From NCBI GenBank assembly GCA_017519965.1, contig JAFWRK010000069.1, positions 1-52,540 on the forward strand: 52,540 nucleotides of DNA, read 5' to 3'. Origin of the DNA: Bacilli bacterium (GTDB lineage Bacteria > Bacillota_I > Bacilli_A > RF39 > UBA660). The translations under genes and the position numbers were made by a program. Below, piece after piece: positions 7,018 through 14,926 of the stretch (its first letter is position 1; every line of letters begins with the position of its first letter). Below the pieces are notes generated by a model. That model was not told the DNA's origin. It saw nothing but the letters and a program-made list of their open reading frames with translations, and searched no databases.

Positions 7018-7917
7018 ATGTGGTTTTTATGTACGTTATTAACATTTATTTCTTGGGGTATTGCAGATTTATTTTATAAGATAGGAAATAGAGGAAACAA
7101 TAAGTATGATCATTTGAAAACTGGTATTGCTGTTGGTGTTGTAATGGGTATTCATGCAACTATATATTTATTAATTAATCATGTTAATGTAAGTTTTATT
7201 GATCTAATAAAATATTTACCAGTATCACTTTGTTATATAGCTAGTATGGTTATAGGATATAAGGGACTTAGATATTTAGAGTTATCTATATGCAGTCCAA
7301 TTCAAAATACTAGTGGAGTAATAACAGCAATTCTTTTGTTGATTTTTTTTAAAGAAACTTTAAGTTTACCTGCATATATAGCAATATTATTAATTTTTAT
7401 TGGTATAGTTATGTTGTCAATTATTCAATTAAATGAGAACAAAGAAGAGAGAGTTGAATATAAAAAAAATAATACTTTTAAGAGAATACTTACTTTAACT
7501 ATTTTATTTCCACTTGCTTATTGTTTTATAGATGGTTTAGGAACTTTTTTAGATGGAATATATCTTGATTATGGTTCTTTAATTAGTGAAGATGCTGCTT
7601 TAGTATCTTATGAGTATACTTTTTTAATATATGGTATTATTACTTATATTTATTTAAGAACTAAGAATGAAAAAGTTATCTTATTAGATGAAAAGAGTAA
7701 ATTGCTTGCAGCTATTTTTGAAACAATTGGTCAGTTTTTCTATGTTTTTGCAATGAGTGGTTCTAGTGTTATAGCTGCTCCTATTGTTGGTTCATACTGT
7801 ATCTTATCAATGTTACTATCTAGAGTATTTTTAAAAGAAAAACTAACAAAAAAAGAATATGTTGCCATATTCTTAGTAATTATTGGAATTATTATTTTAG
7901 GGATATTAGATATTTAA
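7018..7917 (+). CDS. EamA/DMT-superfamily transporter
   Basis: A 299-aa membrane protein with about ten hydrophobic segments in two repeated halves, the usual EamA design of drug/metabolite transporters. It opens with a hydrophobic helix containing SWGIADLFYK. The first half includes LSICSPIQNTSGV, and the second half has the matching GSSVIAAPIVGSYCILSML, followed by the terminal FLKEKLTKKEYVAIFLVIIG helix pattern of the family. GGAGG precedes ATG 7018. Its stop overlaps the stop of the convergent gene by four bases. The substrate cannot be inferred (metabolites, sugars or amino acids are all known in the superfamily). Confidence 0.85.
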   Translation: MWFLCTLLTFISWGIADLFYKIGNRGNNKYDHLKTGIAVGVVMGIHATIYLLINHVNVSFIDLIKYLPVSLCYIASMVIGYKGLRYLELSICSPIQNTSGVITAILLLIFFKETLSLPAYIAILLIFIGIVMLSIIQLNENKEERVEYKKNNTFKRILTLTILFPLAYCFIDGLGTFLDGIYLDYGSLISEDAALVSYEYTFLIYGIITYIYLRTKNEKVILLDEKSKLLAAIFETIGQFFYVFAMSGSSVIAAPIVGSYCILSMLLSRVFLKEKLTKKEYVAIFLVIIGIIILGILDI

Positions 7918-8456
7918 CTTTGTTTATATAATGGAATATTACCAAAGTTAATAGTATTATCTTTATAATCTAAAGACATATAATTTATGTCTTCTTTTTT
8001 TTCTATTTGGACATTATCAGGAAGTACACAAGTGAATTCATTATCTTTATTTAAACAACCTGCTTCTACTTTTAGTATTATTTTATTTTCAATTATTTCG
8101 TATGTTCCGGTAAAAGAATCTGTTGAATAATATTCATCTATATTCATTACATATCTTCTATCTCTTGTACCCATTTCTCCATTGGAAAATGCTCTATAGT
8201 TACTGGTTAATATAAGATAATATTTATAATCATTACTATAGAAGAAAGATGCTTTATCATCTGGTTTACTAATATCTTTATATGTATTGGAATTAGTATC
8301 TTTATTAACATCTTCATTATTTGTTTCTATTATATTAGTGGTATTTGTACTATTAGTATTTCCTAACGATAAGTTTTTTGCACCAATACTTATTATTATG
8401 AATAGTACAACAATAAAGATAAATATAAGAATAATTCTTTTTACTATGTCTTCCAT
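7914..8456 (-). CDS. Membrane-anchored extracytoplasmic protein, unknown function
   Basis: A 180-aa protein with one N-terminal membrane helix (about residues 7-26), then an Asn/Thr/Ser-rich linker (about 30-55) and a small beta-rich domain outside the membrane. Visible features in that domain are YYLILTSNYRAFSNGEMGTRDRR and two cysteines (AGCLNK, FTCVL) that could pair. An upstream ATG at 8462 overlaps the GAGGGG site, so ATG 8456 with six-base spacing is chosen. It converges on the DMT transporter gene and is divergent from the 8539 gene. I do not recognise a family. Confidence 0.75.
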   Translation of the reverse strand: MEDIVKRIILIFIFIVVLFIIISIGAKNLSLGNTNSTNTTNIIETNNEDVNKDTNSNTYKDISKPDDKASFFYSNDYKYYLILTSNYRAFSNGEMGTRDRRYVMNIDEYYSTDSFTGTYEIIENKIILKVEAGCLNKDNEFTCVLPDNVQIEKKEDINYMSLDYKDNTINFGNIPLYKQS

Positions 8457-8538
8457 TTTCATCCCCTCTAACTTTGCATATTATATCATATAAATTTACT
8501 TTTATCAAATTTTATATTATATTAGAAATGGTGATAAA

Positions 8539-8967
8539 ATGAAAAAGCTAATGATAATATGTAGTAGTAATTTTTATAATAGAATACCTCCTATAAAAGA
8601 AGTTCTAGAAAAAAAATATGAACTAATTATGCCTAATGGTTATGGTGAAGAAGAAAATGATGAAGAGTATTCTAATATGAGTGATGAAGAATATATGTCT
8701 TTTTTTAAAAAAATGTTTCATATGAGTAGAAATAAAATCAAAGATGTAGATGCATGTTTAGTTCTTAATTTTGATAAAAATAAGAGAGGTACAACATATT
8801 ATAATTATATTGGAGCATCTACTTTTTTAGAAATGTATGAAGCCTTTATGGGTGATAAAACTATATATTTATATAATGATTTACCTGATAAGAATAATAT
8901 GTTATATGATGAGATTAGGGGATTTAATCCTGTTATATTAAATGGTGATTTAAATAAAATAAAGTAG
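8539..8967 (+). CDS. Nucleoside 2-deoxyribosyltransferase-like protein
   Basis: A 142-aa soluble protein starting with a beta strand KKLMIICSS. The C-terminal half has the pattern DACLVLNFDKNKRGTTYYNYIGASTFLEMYEAF followed by KTIYLYND and FNPVILNGDL. This resembles small proteins of the nucleoside deoxyribosyltransferase fold, in which a Gly-rich ...IGxxTxxEMxxA segment carries the active-site Glu and precedes a strand reporting the state of another metabolite. A nucleotide-related role is plausible but the exact reaction is unknown. GGTGAT precedes the ATG. The next gene follows after eight bases, probably in the same transcript. Confidence 0.65.
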   Translation: MKKLMIICSSNFYNRIPPIKEVLEKKYELIMPNGYGEEENDEEYSNMSDEEYMSFFKKMFHMSRNKIKDVDACLVLNFDKNKRGTTYYNYIGASTFLEMYEAFMGDKTIYLYNDLPDKNNMLYDEIRGFNPVILNGDLNKIK

Positions 8968-8975
8968 GTGATAAT

Positions 8976-9326
8976 ATGAAATGTCCGAAGTGTGGAAATG
9001 ATATTTTAGAAAATGATAAATTTTGTAATAACTGTGGATATGATTTGACTATAAAAGAAGAAAAATATGAAAATAATAATAATTCTCTGTATACTATTAT
9101 TTTTATTATTAGTGGTGTTATTCTAATATGTTCTTTAATATTTAAAAAATTATTTTTATTCTTTTTTATGTTACCTGTAGTATCAGTTATTTCTTCTTTA
9201 GCCTCTTCTAAACCAAAATCTTCAAAGATTAATAGTTGTATTTTTTGGGGAATTGTTTTACTTGCTATTATCTTTGTTTATTATATTTCTTATAGGTTTG
9301 ATTTGTTTCTTAGAGCGTGTGAATAG
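8976..9326 (+). CDS. Zinc-ribbon membrane protein
   Basis: A 116-aa protein with an N-terminal zinc ribbon (CPKCGNDIL...FCNNCG, two CxxC pairs, residues 3-21), a short charged linker, and about three hydrophobic segments (roughly 38-54, 56-70 and 88-108). Such zinc-ribbon plus membrane proteins are common in Firmicutes and have no defined role. Start ATG 8976 has a weak AGGTGAT site. It sits two bases upstream of the Lgt-like gene, so the two are probably coupled. Confidence 0.75.
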   Translation: MKCPKCGNDILENDKFCNNCGYDLTIKEEKYENNNNSLYTIIFIISGVILICSLIFKKLFLFFFMLPVVSVISSLASSKPKSSKINSCIFWGIVLLAIIFVYYISYRFDLFLRACE

Positions 9327-9328
9327 AT

Positions 9329-10024
9329 ATGATAAATACTAGTTTTAATTTTTATGGTTTCTTTATTATTTTATCTTTAATAATACCTTTGATATTTATT
9401 TCAATTGATTTATATAAAAAGAATGTTAAGTTAGAGGAAATACTTTTTTTAATATTTTTAGAATTATTATGTATTTTATTTTTTGGTAAATTAATTAACT
9501 ATATATTGAATTATAAAACTACTAAAAGTAATCTTTTAACTATAGGTTTATCTTCTTATGGAGGAGTTACTGGATTAGTTATTTCTTTGTTAATATTTTG
9601 TAAAATGTTTCATTATAGTTTTATACATTATTTAAAGAAACATATTATTTATGTACCTCTAATGTATAGTATTAGTAAGTTAGGTTGTTTCTTTGTAGGA
9701 TGTTGTTATGGAATTAAATATAGTGGTATTGGTAGTATTATTTATTATTATTCTCATGTTGCTCCTAAAGGAGTTAGTTTATTTCCTATACAATTGATTG
9801 AAACTTTGGTCTTTTTAATTATATTTATTTTTGTATTTAAAAATAGAAATAAGAGTAATATTATTTCTTATACTTTTATAATTTGTGGATTATCTAAATT
9901 TTTATTAGATTATTTAAGATATAGTCATATTAATGAGATTATATCTATTAATCAAATTATTAGTATTATCTTTGTTTTTTTAGGAATAATATTTTTATAT
10001 AAAAATAAAAAGCTTAGTAATTAA
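9329..10024 (+). CDS. Lgt-like prolipoprotein diacylglyceryl transferase family membrane protein
   Basis: A 231-aa polytopic protein with about seven hydrophobic segments. The segment SKLGCFFVGCCYGIKY matches the GRxGCFxxGCCYG signature found in a branch of the Lgt family, and SYGGVTGLVISLLIF aligns with the SxGxxxG helix before it. PIQLIETLVFLIIF matches the PxQLxE helix. The Arg usual before the Gly-Cys signature is Lys here, so diacylglyceryl transfer to lipoproteins is not assured; this may be a divergent paralog. The chromosome should also encode a classical Lgt, because lipobox proteins occur in this window. Its 3' end is the shared bidirectional terminator. Confidence 0.7.
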   Translation: MINTSFNFYGFFIILSLIIPLIFISIDLYKKNVKLEEILFLIFLELLCILFFGKLINYILNYKTTKSNLLTIGLSSYGGVTGLVISLLIFCKMFHYSFIHYLKKHIIYVPLMYSISKLGCFFVGCCYGIKYSGIGSIIYYYSHVAPKGVSLFPIQLIETLVFLIIFIFVFKNRNKSNIISYTFIICGLSKFLLDYLRYSHINEIISINQIISIIFVFLGIIFLYKNKKLSN

Positions 10025-10031
10025 GCTTTTT
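10007..10031. terminator. Bidirectional terminator between convergent genes
   Basis: AAAAAGCTTA (10007-10016) with TAAGCTTTTT (10022-10031). It has a T tail on the + strand and, because of the A run, one on the - strand. Both flanking genes end inside it. Confidence 0.85.
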
Positions 10032-10755
10032 TTGTTTGAACTAATTTAGCATGTAGTATGGTTCTTTCATTGTTGTATCCTGAACAAGTATATAATGTTA
10101 TTATTTTTTCTGTATTAGATAAATCTACTTCTTTGTTTATATCACTTTTATCACTTATTGTTACTAGGTAGTTTTTAAAATCTTCATCTGACTTATAATT
10201 AATTGCATTAATAAAATCATTTACATTAATTGTGTATACTGAAAATACTTCATATGTGTTCATTGTATCTAGTGTATTGTAATAGATATAATTATTATTT
10301 TTGTACCATTCTTCATTTAATGTATTTTTTAATGTTCCAAACATTGATTCATCTAATCTGTTATGGGCATATAGTAGTGTATTAGTATCTAAATTTTTAC
10401 TATCATTTCTATAATCCATAAAAACCCATCCTGCAGAATTATCTTGATTATAAAAATTATGCGTTAAATAGTAATCGTTATCTGTTGTTTGCAATACTGG
10501 ATAATTAATATTAGTATTAGGTACTTGTATCCATCCTACGGTTTTACTATTTTCTTTTAATAATTTTTTAAAATCTGTTTTTATATATGGATATTTATCT
10601 TTTTCTTCAACTATATTTGTAATACTTACAGTATGTTCTATAACATTATCATTTGTTTTATTTTCTAGTATCCAGTCTACTATTAAGTATCCAGAATATA
10701 GTAATAATATAATTGAAGTTATATAAAAGATAAATATGTATTTGTTAGTTTTCAT
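10021..10755 (-). CDS. srtB: Class B sortase
   Basis: Membrane-anchored transpeptidase that cleaves a sorting signal and attaches the protein to peptidoglycan. It is 244 aa with one N-terminal membrane helix. Class B motifs: GWIQVPNTNINYPVLQ, then NDYYLTHNF and AGWVFMDYRN; catalytic His in LYAHNR; catalytic Cys in LYTCSG; Arg in NNERTILHAKL. An upstream in-frame ATG (10800) lies over the -35 element, so ATG 10755 with an AGGTGA site is taken. It is transcribed divergently from 10870, whose product has a matching sorting signal. Confidence 0.92.
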   Translation of the reverse strand: MKTNKYIFIFYITSIILLLYSGYLIVDWILENKTNDNVIEHTVSITNIVEEKDKYPYIKTDFKKLLKENSKTVGWIQVPNTNINYPVLQTTDNDYYLTHNFYNQDNSAGWVFMDYRNDSKNLDTNTLLYAHNRLDESMFGTLKNTLNEEWYKNNNYIYYNTLDTMNTYEVFSVYTINVNDFINAINYKSDEDFKNYLVTISDKSDINKEVDLSNTEKIITLYTCSGYNNERTILHAKLVQTKKA

Positions 10756-10771
10756 ATAATCACCTATCTTA

Positions 10772-10800
10772 AGTATACTAACTTTTTTGTCTTTTATCAA
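10772..10800 (-). promoter_or_regulatory. Promoter of the sortase gene
   Basis: On the minus strand TTGATA, 17 bases, TATACT, placing the start a few bases upstream of the ribosome binding site. Confidence 0.75.
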
Positions 10801-10815
10801 AATATATCTAATTGA

Positions 10816-10844
10816 TTGACATGAATTATTATGAATTCTATAAT
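10816..10844 (+). promoter_or_regulatory. Consensus promoter of the cell-wall protein gene
   Basis: TTGACA (10816-10821), exactly 17 bases, TATAAT (10839-10844): a full consensus match. It rules out the in-frame ATG at 10831 as a start. It lies only 15 bases from the sortase promoter, in a divergent pair. Confidence 0.85.
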
Positions 10845-10869
10845 TATTATAGAGAAACTAGGTGATAGG

Positions 10870-12399
10870 ATGAGAAAGATTACTTATATTATAGTTAGTA
10901 TAATTCTTTTTATTGTTATCTGTTTTAGTGTCTTATTTTTTAAAGATAGTTTAGCTGTTTCTGAAAATGAAGATAATTCAAAAATAATAGGTGAAGTTTC
11001 TTTATTAGAAGAATATGCTAAAGAATATATTTCTACAAATAATAGTAATATTACTTCTTCTGAGCTTGTATTTCAATATTTAAGAAGAAGTAGATATAAT
11101 GATAATTATTGGAATAATCTTTTAGGTAATATTGATTTCAATTTTATTGATTTTGTATCTTCTAAAGGTGGAATAGATATAGATGATCAATCTACTATTA
11201 TTGATTTAGAAACTTATAAAGATGTTGATTTTATTCATTTAATGGTTGTTTTAAATTGTTATTATAAGTATGGTGATAATGTTTCTACTTTAATAAGCTC
11301 TGATTATGCTGGATATGGTGGAGATTTATTAACGTTTTTGGAAGAAATTACTAATTACAGAATTAACAATTCTATTACTGATAAAGATACTTTAGTTAAT
11401 TATGCAAATAGTTTAATTGGTACAAATAGAAATAGTAGTTTTGATAGTAGTGATATGTATGCTGATTTAGATGCTATTAATATGTATAAGAGTTATGATA
11501 TAGATTTAGAAAATATTAGTGAAGCTTTAGAAAAGTATTATATATTAGCTTCTTCTGATTATAATTATAAAAATAGAGTTAGTTCTGCTAGAAATTATAT
11601 TGGTAATACTGAGAATTCTATTAAAGAGAGAGCAAATAGTTTAATGCAAAATACCTTAGTACAAAGTATGTTGGTTCCTTCTTTATCTTCTAAGGTTACT
11701 ACTTTAGATTACGAAGTAGTTAGTCAATCTTTTGCTAATTATATGTTAGAAAAGCCATATTTAGTTGCAACTTCAATTAGTGGAAATATGACTGTTGGAG
11801 ATAGAACAATTACAGTACAACTATATGAGAGTAATTTAGGATTACCTAAAATAACTTTAAGTCATGATATATGTGATGTTGAAATAATAGATGATATTAT
11901 GTATATTAATGCTACTAATGCTGGTACTACTGATATTACTATATCTTCTAGTAATGGATTAGCTTCTATTACTTATAGATTAACATCTATCAATGTTGCT
12001 CCAGCTATTATTACTGACTTAGAGAAAGAGTATGATTTTTTTAGTGGAATGGATAGTACTATTACTATAGATGCTCTTGGAACTAATAATTCTTATACTT
12101 GGTATATGTCTGATAGTAAAGATGGAGAATATACTAGATTAGGTGTTACTGTAATTCCAAAGTATACATTTAATCCTACAATGGATTATGATAAAAAATA
12201 TATTAAATGTGTTATAGGAAATGAAGGTAACAAAAGTGTTATTAGTAATGTTGCTTTGTTAAGGGTTAAAGATGTTTCTATAGGTGATATAGTTAATACT
12301 GGTGATATTACATTAATGCTTGCTTTTTCCATTGCATTTTTAGTACTAAGTGCAAACATTTTGATGTTTGTTTTGAGAAAAAAGAAACTAATTAAATAA
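10870..12399 (+). CDS. Sortase-anchored surface protein (candidate substrate of the adjacent class B sortase)
   Basis: A 509-aa secreted protein with an N-terminal signal sequence (hydrophobic residues about 4-23), an alpha-helical N-terminal half, and two beta-rich regions. One (about residues 300-380) looks like a bacterial Ig-like domain with the ending INATNAGTTDITISSSNG; the next holds TWYMSDSKDGEYTRL, an Ig-like pattern often seen in repeat surface proteins. The C-terminus has the three-part sorting layout: motif VNTGD, a hydrophobic helix of about 23 residues, and a basic tail RKKKLIK. Start ATG 10870 has an AGGTGATAGG site. The divergent sortase supports this pairing, but the motif is not classic LPXTG. 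Confidence 0.75.
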   Translation: MRKITYIIVSIILFIVICFSVLFFKDSLAVSENEDNSKIIGEVSLLEEYAKEYISTNNSNITSSELVFQYLRRSRYNDNYWNNLLGNIDFNFIDFVSSKGGIDIDDQSTIIDLETYKDVDFIHLMVVLNCYYKYGDNVSTLISSDYAGYGGDLLTFLEEITNYRINNSITDKDTLVNYANSLIGTNRNSSFDSSDMYADLDAINMYKSYDIDLENISEALEKYYILASSDYNYKNRVSSARNYIGNTENSIKERANSLMQNTLVQSMLVPSLSSKVTTLDYEVVSQSFANYMLEKPYLVATSISGNMTVGDRTITVQLYESNLGLPKITLSHDICDVEIIDDIMYINATNAGTTDITISSSNGLASITYRLTSINVAPAIITDLEKEYDFFSGMDSTITIDALGTNNSYTWYMSDSKDGEYTRLGVTVIPKYTFNPTMDYDKKYIKCVIGNEGNKSVISNVALLRVKDVSIGDIVNTGDITLMLAFSIAFLVLSANILMFVLRKKKLIK

Positions 12400-12410
12400 T
12401 TTCTTTTTTT
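12381..12410 (+). terminator. Weak terminator after the surface protein gene
   Basis: AAAGAAA (12381-12387) with TTTCTTT (12400-12406), followed by more T. The stem is A/T-only except for one pair, so it may be leaky. Confidence 0.5.
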
Positions 12411-12447
12411 TTATGTTTAAGTTATACTTAAAGTGAGGGGTGATATT

Positions 12448-12684
12448 ATGAATAAAAATAAGTTATGGGGAGCAATTATTTCAGCATCTGTATTAATTAT
12501 TTATTATGGAGCTTTATTTATATTATTTACATATGCTGGTGTAGCAACAGGAGACTTACCATTACCATTTTTTATTGTATTAGCACTTTTTATAGCACTT
12601 CCTCTTGTAGGAATAATTCTTGCTTTAGTTTTTAGAGTAAAAGAATTAAAATCTGGAGAAGAGGAAGAAGCTAAGAAATATTAG
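12448..12684 (+). CDS. Small membrane protein, two helices
   Basis: A 78-aa protein with two hydrophobic helices (about residues 6-28 and 38-63) separated by the short loop GVATGDLPLP, and a charged C-terminus rich in Lys and Glu. I do not recognise a family. ATG 12448 has a GGGGTGAT site; an upstream GTG-like start at 12433 is not needed. TATACT at 12423-12428 is a likely -10. The YbjQ-family gene follows after nine bases with its own AGGAGG site, so both are likely co-transcribed. Confidence 0.7.
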   Translation: MNKNKLWGAIISASVLIIYYGALFILFTYAGVATGDLPLPFFIVLALFIALPLVGIILALVFRVKELKSGEEEEAKKY

Positions 12685-12693
12685 GAGGTAAAT

Positions 12694-13008
12694 ATGATAC
12701 TTGTATCAACTGAAGAAATTAAAGGAAAAGAGATTAAGGAATCTTTAGGATTAGTTAAAGGAGAAATAGTTCAATCTAAAAACTTTGGTAGAGATTTTAT
12801 GGCTGGAATGAAAACATTAGTAGGTGGAGAAATTAAAGGATACACTGAAATGATTAGAGAAGCTAGACAAATAGCTACTAAGAGAATGGTTGATGAAGCT
12901 ACTAGTTTAGGTGCAGATGCAGTAGTTGGAATTCGTTATGGATCATCTGCTGTAATGCAAGGAGCAGCAGAAATTATAGTTTATGGTACTGCAGTTAAAT
13001 TAAAGTAA
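12694..13008 (+). CDS. YbjQ/UPF0145 family protein (heavy-metal-binding domain family)
   Basis: A 104-aa protein of the pentameric YbjQ fold. Family landmarks are ILVSTEEIKGKEI near the start, GLVKGEIVQSKNFGRDFMAGMKTLVGGEIKGYTEM, the helix EARQIATKRMVDEA, GADAVVGIRYGSS, and EIIVYGTAVKL at the end. The family is labelled as putative heavy-metal binding, although a role is not established. It is co-transcribed with the preceding small membrane protein, which suggests, without proof, a joint role at the membrane. Confidence 0.92.
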   Translation: MILVSTEEIKGKEIKESLGLVKGEIVQSKNFGRDFMAGMKTLVGGEIKGYTEMIREARQIATKRMVDEATSLGADAVVGIRYGSSAVMQGAAEIIVYGTAVKLK

Positions 13009-13034
13009 AGAATAATTAGTTCTTTACTTTTTGT
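13002..13034 (+). terminator. Terminator after the YbjQ-family gene
   Basis: Eleven-pair perfect stem AAAGTAAAGAA (13002-13012) / TTCTTTACTTT (13020-13030), then T-rich sequence. The 3' arm also holds the TTTACT of the next promoter. Confidence 0.9.
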
Positions 13035-13051
13035 TTTCTTTGTTATATAAT
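13023..13051 (+). promoter_or_regulatory. Probable promoter of the ABC-2 exporter operon
   Basis: TTTACT (13023-13028), 17 bases, TATAAT (13046-13051). Predicted start is near 13058, giving a leader of about 88 bases. Confidence 0.6.
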
Positions 13052-13057
13052 CGATTT

Positions 13058-13120
13058 GACGTTTTTGCAAAAGAGCTAGATGACTTATACCCCGTGTATA
13101 TAGGCATGTGGCTTTTTTGC
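13058..13120 (+). promoter_or_regulatory. Long hairpin leader (possible attenuator) of the ABC-2 exporter operon
   Basis: GCAAAAGAGCTAGATG (13067-13082) pairs with CATGTGGCTTTTTTGC (13105-13120) over 16 positions with one mismatch and two G-U pairs. Inside, TATAC (13086-13090) pairs with GTATA (13096-13100) around the loop CCCGT. The 3' arm contains a run of six T, so a shorter version is a terminator-like hairpin. It is located between the promoter and the GGAAGGAG site of the first ABC gene. I do not recognise it as a known riboswitch class. Confidence 0.5.
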
Positions 13121-13145
13121 GTTGGGAAGGAGTGTGAAATAAAAA

Positions 13146-14126
13146 ATGTCATTCATCGAGGTTAAGCAGATATCGAAAACTTTCAAAGTTGCTAAGAAAA
13201 AGAGTGGACTTAAAGAGTCTATAAAATCTTTCTTTAAGAGAGAATTTATAGATGTGAAAGCAGTAGAAGATATTTCTTTTTCTATCGAAAAAGGAGAAAT
13301 TGTTGGTTATATTGGCCCTAATGGAGCAGGTAAATCTACTACTATTAAAATATTAAGTGGTATTTTAGTACCAGATTCAGGACAATGTAAGATTAATAAT
13401 ATGACTCCATGGAAAGATCGTGTGAAGTATGTTAAAAAGATTGGCGTTGTCTTTGGACAAAGAAGTCAATTATGGTGGGATATTCCAGCTGAAGATACTT
13501 TTGATCTTTTAAAGGATATTTATGAAATACCTGAAAAAGAATATCTTGAAACTAAGGAGGATTTAGTAAAAAAATTAAATCTTCAAGATATCATAAACAT
13601 TCCCGTTAGACAATTAAGTTTGGGACAGAGAATGCGCTGTGAGATTGCGGCTAGTTTACTACATAATCCTGAATTGTTATTCTTGGATGAACCAACAATA
13701 GGATTAGATGCAGTATCTAAGCAGGTAGTAAGAGATTTTATTAAGAAACTTAATAAAGAAAAGAAAACAACCGTGATTTTGACTAGTCATGATATGGCTG
13801 ATATTACATCACTTGCTAAAAGAATTATTCTAATTGGAAAAGGTCATGTATTATATGATGGAAGTTTAAGGAAACTTCAAAATAAGTATGAGACAGAAAA
13901 GTATGTTTCCATTAAAACTAATGATAAATTAACAATTAGAAATAAAGGAGTAAAAAGTAAAGCAAAGACAAAAGAAGGATATGATTTAATAATTGATACT
14001 AGAGAGATTAGTATTTCGGAATTATTAAATAATATTTCTAAGAAGATTACAATTGAAGATATAGAAATAGATCATGAAGGAATTGATAATATAATTGTAA
14101 AATTATATGAGGACTTTAAGATTTGA
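13146..14126 (+). CDS. ABC-2 type exporter, ATP-binding subunit
   Basis: Energises export by the two permeases encoded next. 326 aa with Walker A GPNGAGKSTT (near residue 60), Q-loop FGQRSQLWW, signature LSLGQRMRCEIAASL, Walker B LLFLDEPTIGLD and switch His in LTSHD. The extra C-terminal 90 residues and the long N-terminal lead KTFKVAKKKSGLKESIKSFF are typical of the uncharacterised three-gene exporter family (COG4586 with COG4587 and COG3694), which includes viologen-type and multidrug exporters. The reading frame overlaps the next gene at TTGA. It has a hairpin leader. The substrate is unknown. Confidence 0.92.
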   Translation: MSFIEVKQISKTFKVAKKKSGLKESIKSFFKREFIDVKAVEDISFSIEKGEIVGYIGPNGAGKSTTIKILSGILVPDSGQCKINNMTPWKDRVKYVKKIGVVFGQRSQLWWDIPAEDTFDLLKDIYEIPEKEYLETKEDLVKKLNLQDIINIPVRQLSLGQRMRCEIAASLLHNPELLFLDEPTIGLDAVSKQVVRDFIKKLNKEKKTTVILTSHDMADITSLAKRIILIGKGHVLYDGSLRKLQNKYETEKYVSIKTNDKLTIRNKGVKSKAKTKEGYDLIIDTREISISELLNNISKKITIEDIEIDHEGIDNIIVKLYEDFKI

Positions 14127-14926
14127 AAGCATATTTTACTTATTTTAAACTAAAGTTTATTAGTAGTCTTCAATATCGTACTGCTGCTTGGGCTGGTATT
14201 GCGACTCAATTCTTTTTTGGTTTTGTTTATATTATGGTTTATGTGGCATTTTACGAGTCTGGTGGTAAAAATATACCTATGGAGCTTCCTCAATTAGTGA
14301 CATATCTTTGGTTAAATCAATCATTATTGGCTTTAGTAAATCAATTTACTAGAGATCAAGAATTATTTAAGCTAATTAAAGAAGGTGGAATCTCTTATGA
14401 GCTTGCTAGACCTAAGAATATATATTTTATGTGGTATTTTAAAATAATTGGACAAAGACTTGCAAATGTAACTCTTCGTTTTATTCCTTTAGTCTTTGTG
14501 ACATCACTTTTACCTGATCCATTTCATTTTGGACTTCCAGCATCTTTTACACATTTTATTTTCTTTATTATTTCTCTTGCTTTAGGAACTCTTCTTGTTA
14601 CTGCGTTAACTGTTTTTTATCCTATAGTAACTCTCACTACAATGAGTGAGAAGGGAATTGTAAATATCATTATTACTATGGCAGATATATTATCTGGTAT
14701 AGTTGTACCAATTCCTTTTTTTCCTAAATTTTTACAAATAATCTCTTCATTTTTACCATTTCAATATATTAGTGATTTACCATTTAGGCTTTATGTTGGA
14801 AATGTAAATTTAGCTGATGGAGTTTTCGGTATGTTTATCCAAGTAATTTGGATTATTATATTTATCTTGATAGGAAATTTCATGATGAAAAAGAATATTA
14901 AAAGAGTAGTTGTTCAAGGAGGATAG
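14123..14926 (+). CDS. ABC-2 type exporter permease (COG4587-like)
   Basis: A 267-aa membrane permease with about six helices. It starts at TTG 14123, which overlaps the previous stop codon (TTGA), so translation is coupled. Landmarks include the N-terminal YFKLKFISSLQYRTAAWAG, then SYELARPKNIYFMWY, and the later GNFMMKKNIKRVVVQGG end. This permease type pairs with the COG4586 ATPase and a second permease to make one heteromeric exporter. It ends immediately before the next ATG (TAG-ATG with no spacer). Confidence 0.88.
   Translation: MKAYFTYFKLKFISSLQYRTAAWAGIATQFFFGFVYIMVYVAFYESGGKNIPMELPQLVTYLWLNQSLLALVNQFTRDQELFKLIKEGGISYELARPKNIYFMWYFKIIGQRLANVTLRFIPLVFVTSLLPDPFHFGLPASFTHFIFFIISLALGTLLVTALTVFYPIVTLTTMSEKGIVNIIITMADILSGIVVPIPFFPKFLQIISSFLPFQYISDLPFRLYVGNVNLADGVFGMFIQVIWIIIFILIGNFMMKKNIKRVVVQGG

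Noticed and set aside
8287..8493. Plus-strand frame across the start of the 7914-8456 gene
   Set aside because: It is antisense to a gene with a good ribosome binding site and signal helix; its hydrophobic sequence is the reverse of that helix and a Thr/Asn-rich linker.
14123..14126. Use of the Mycoplasma genetic code (TGA as Trp)
   Set aside because: TGA ends genes at the expected family C-termini here and at 34678-34680, and Trp is encoded by TGG throughout.
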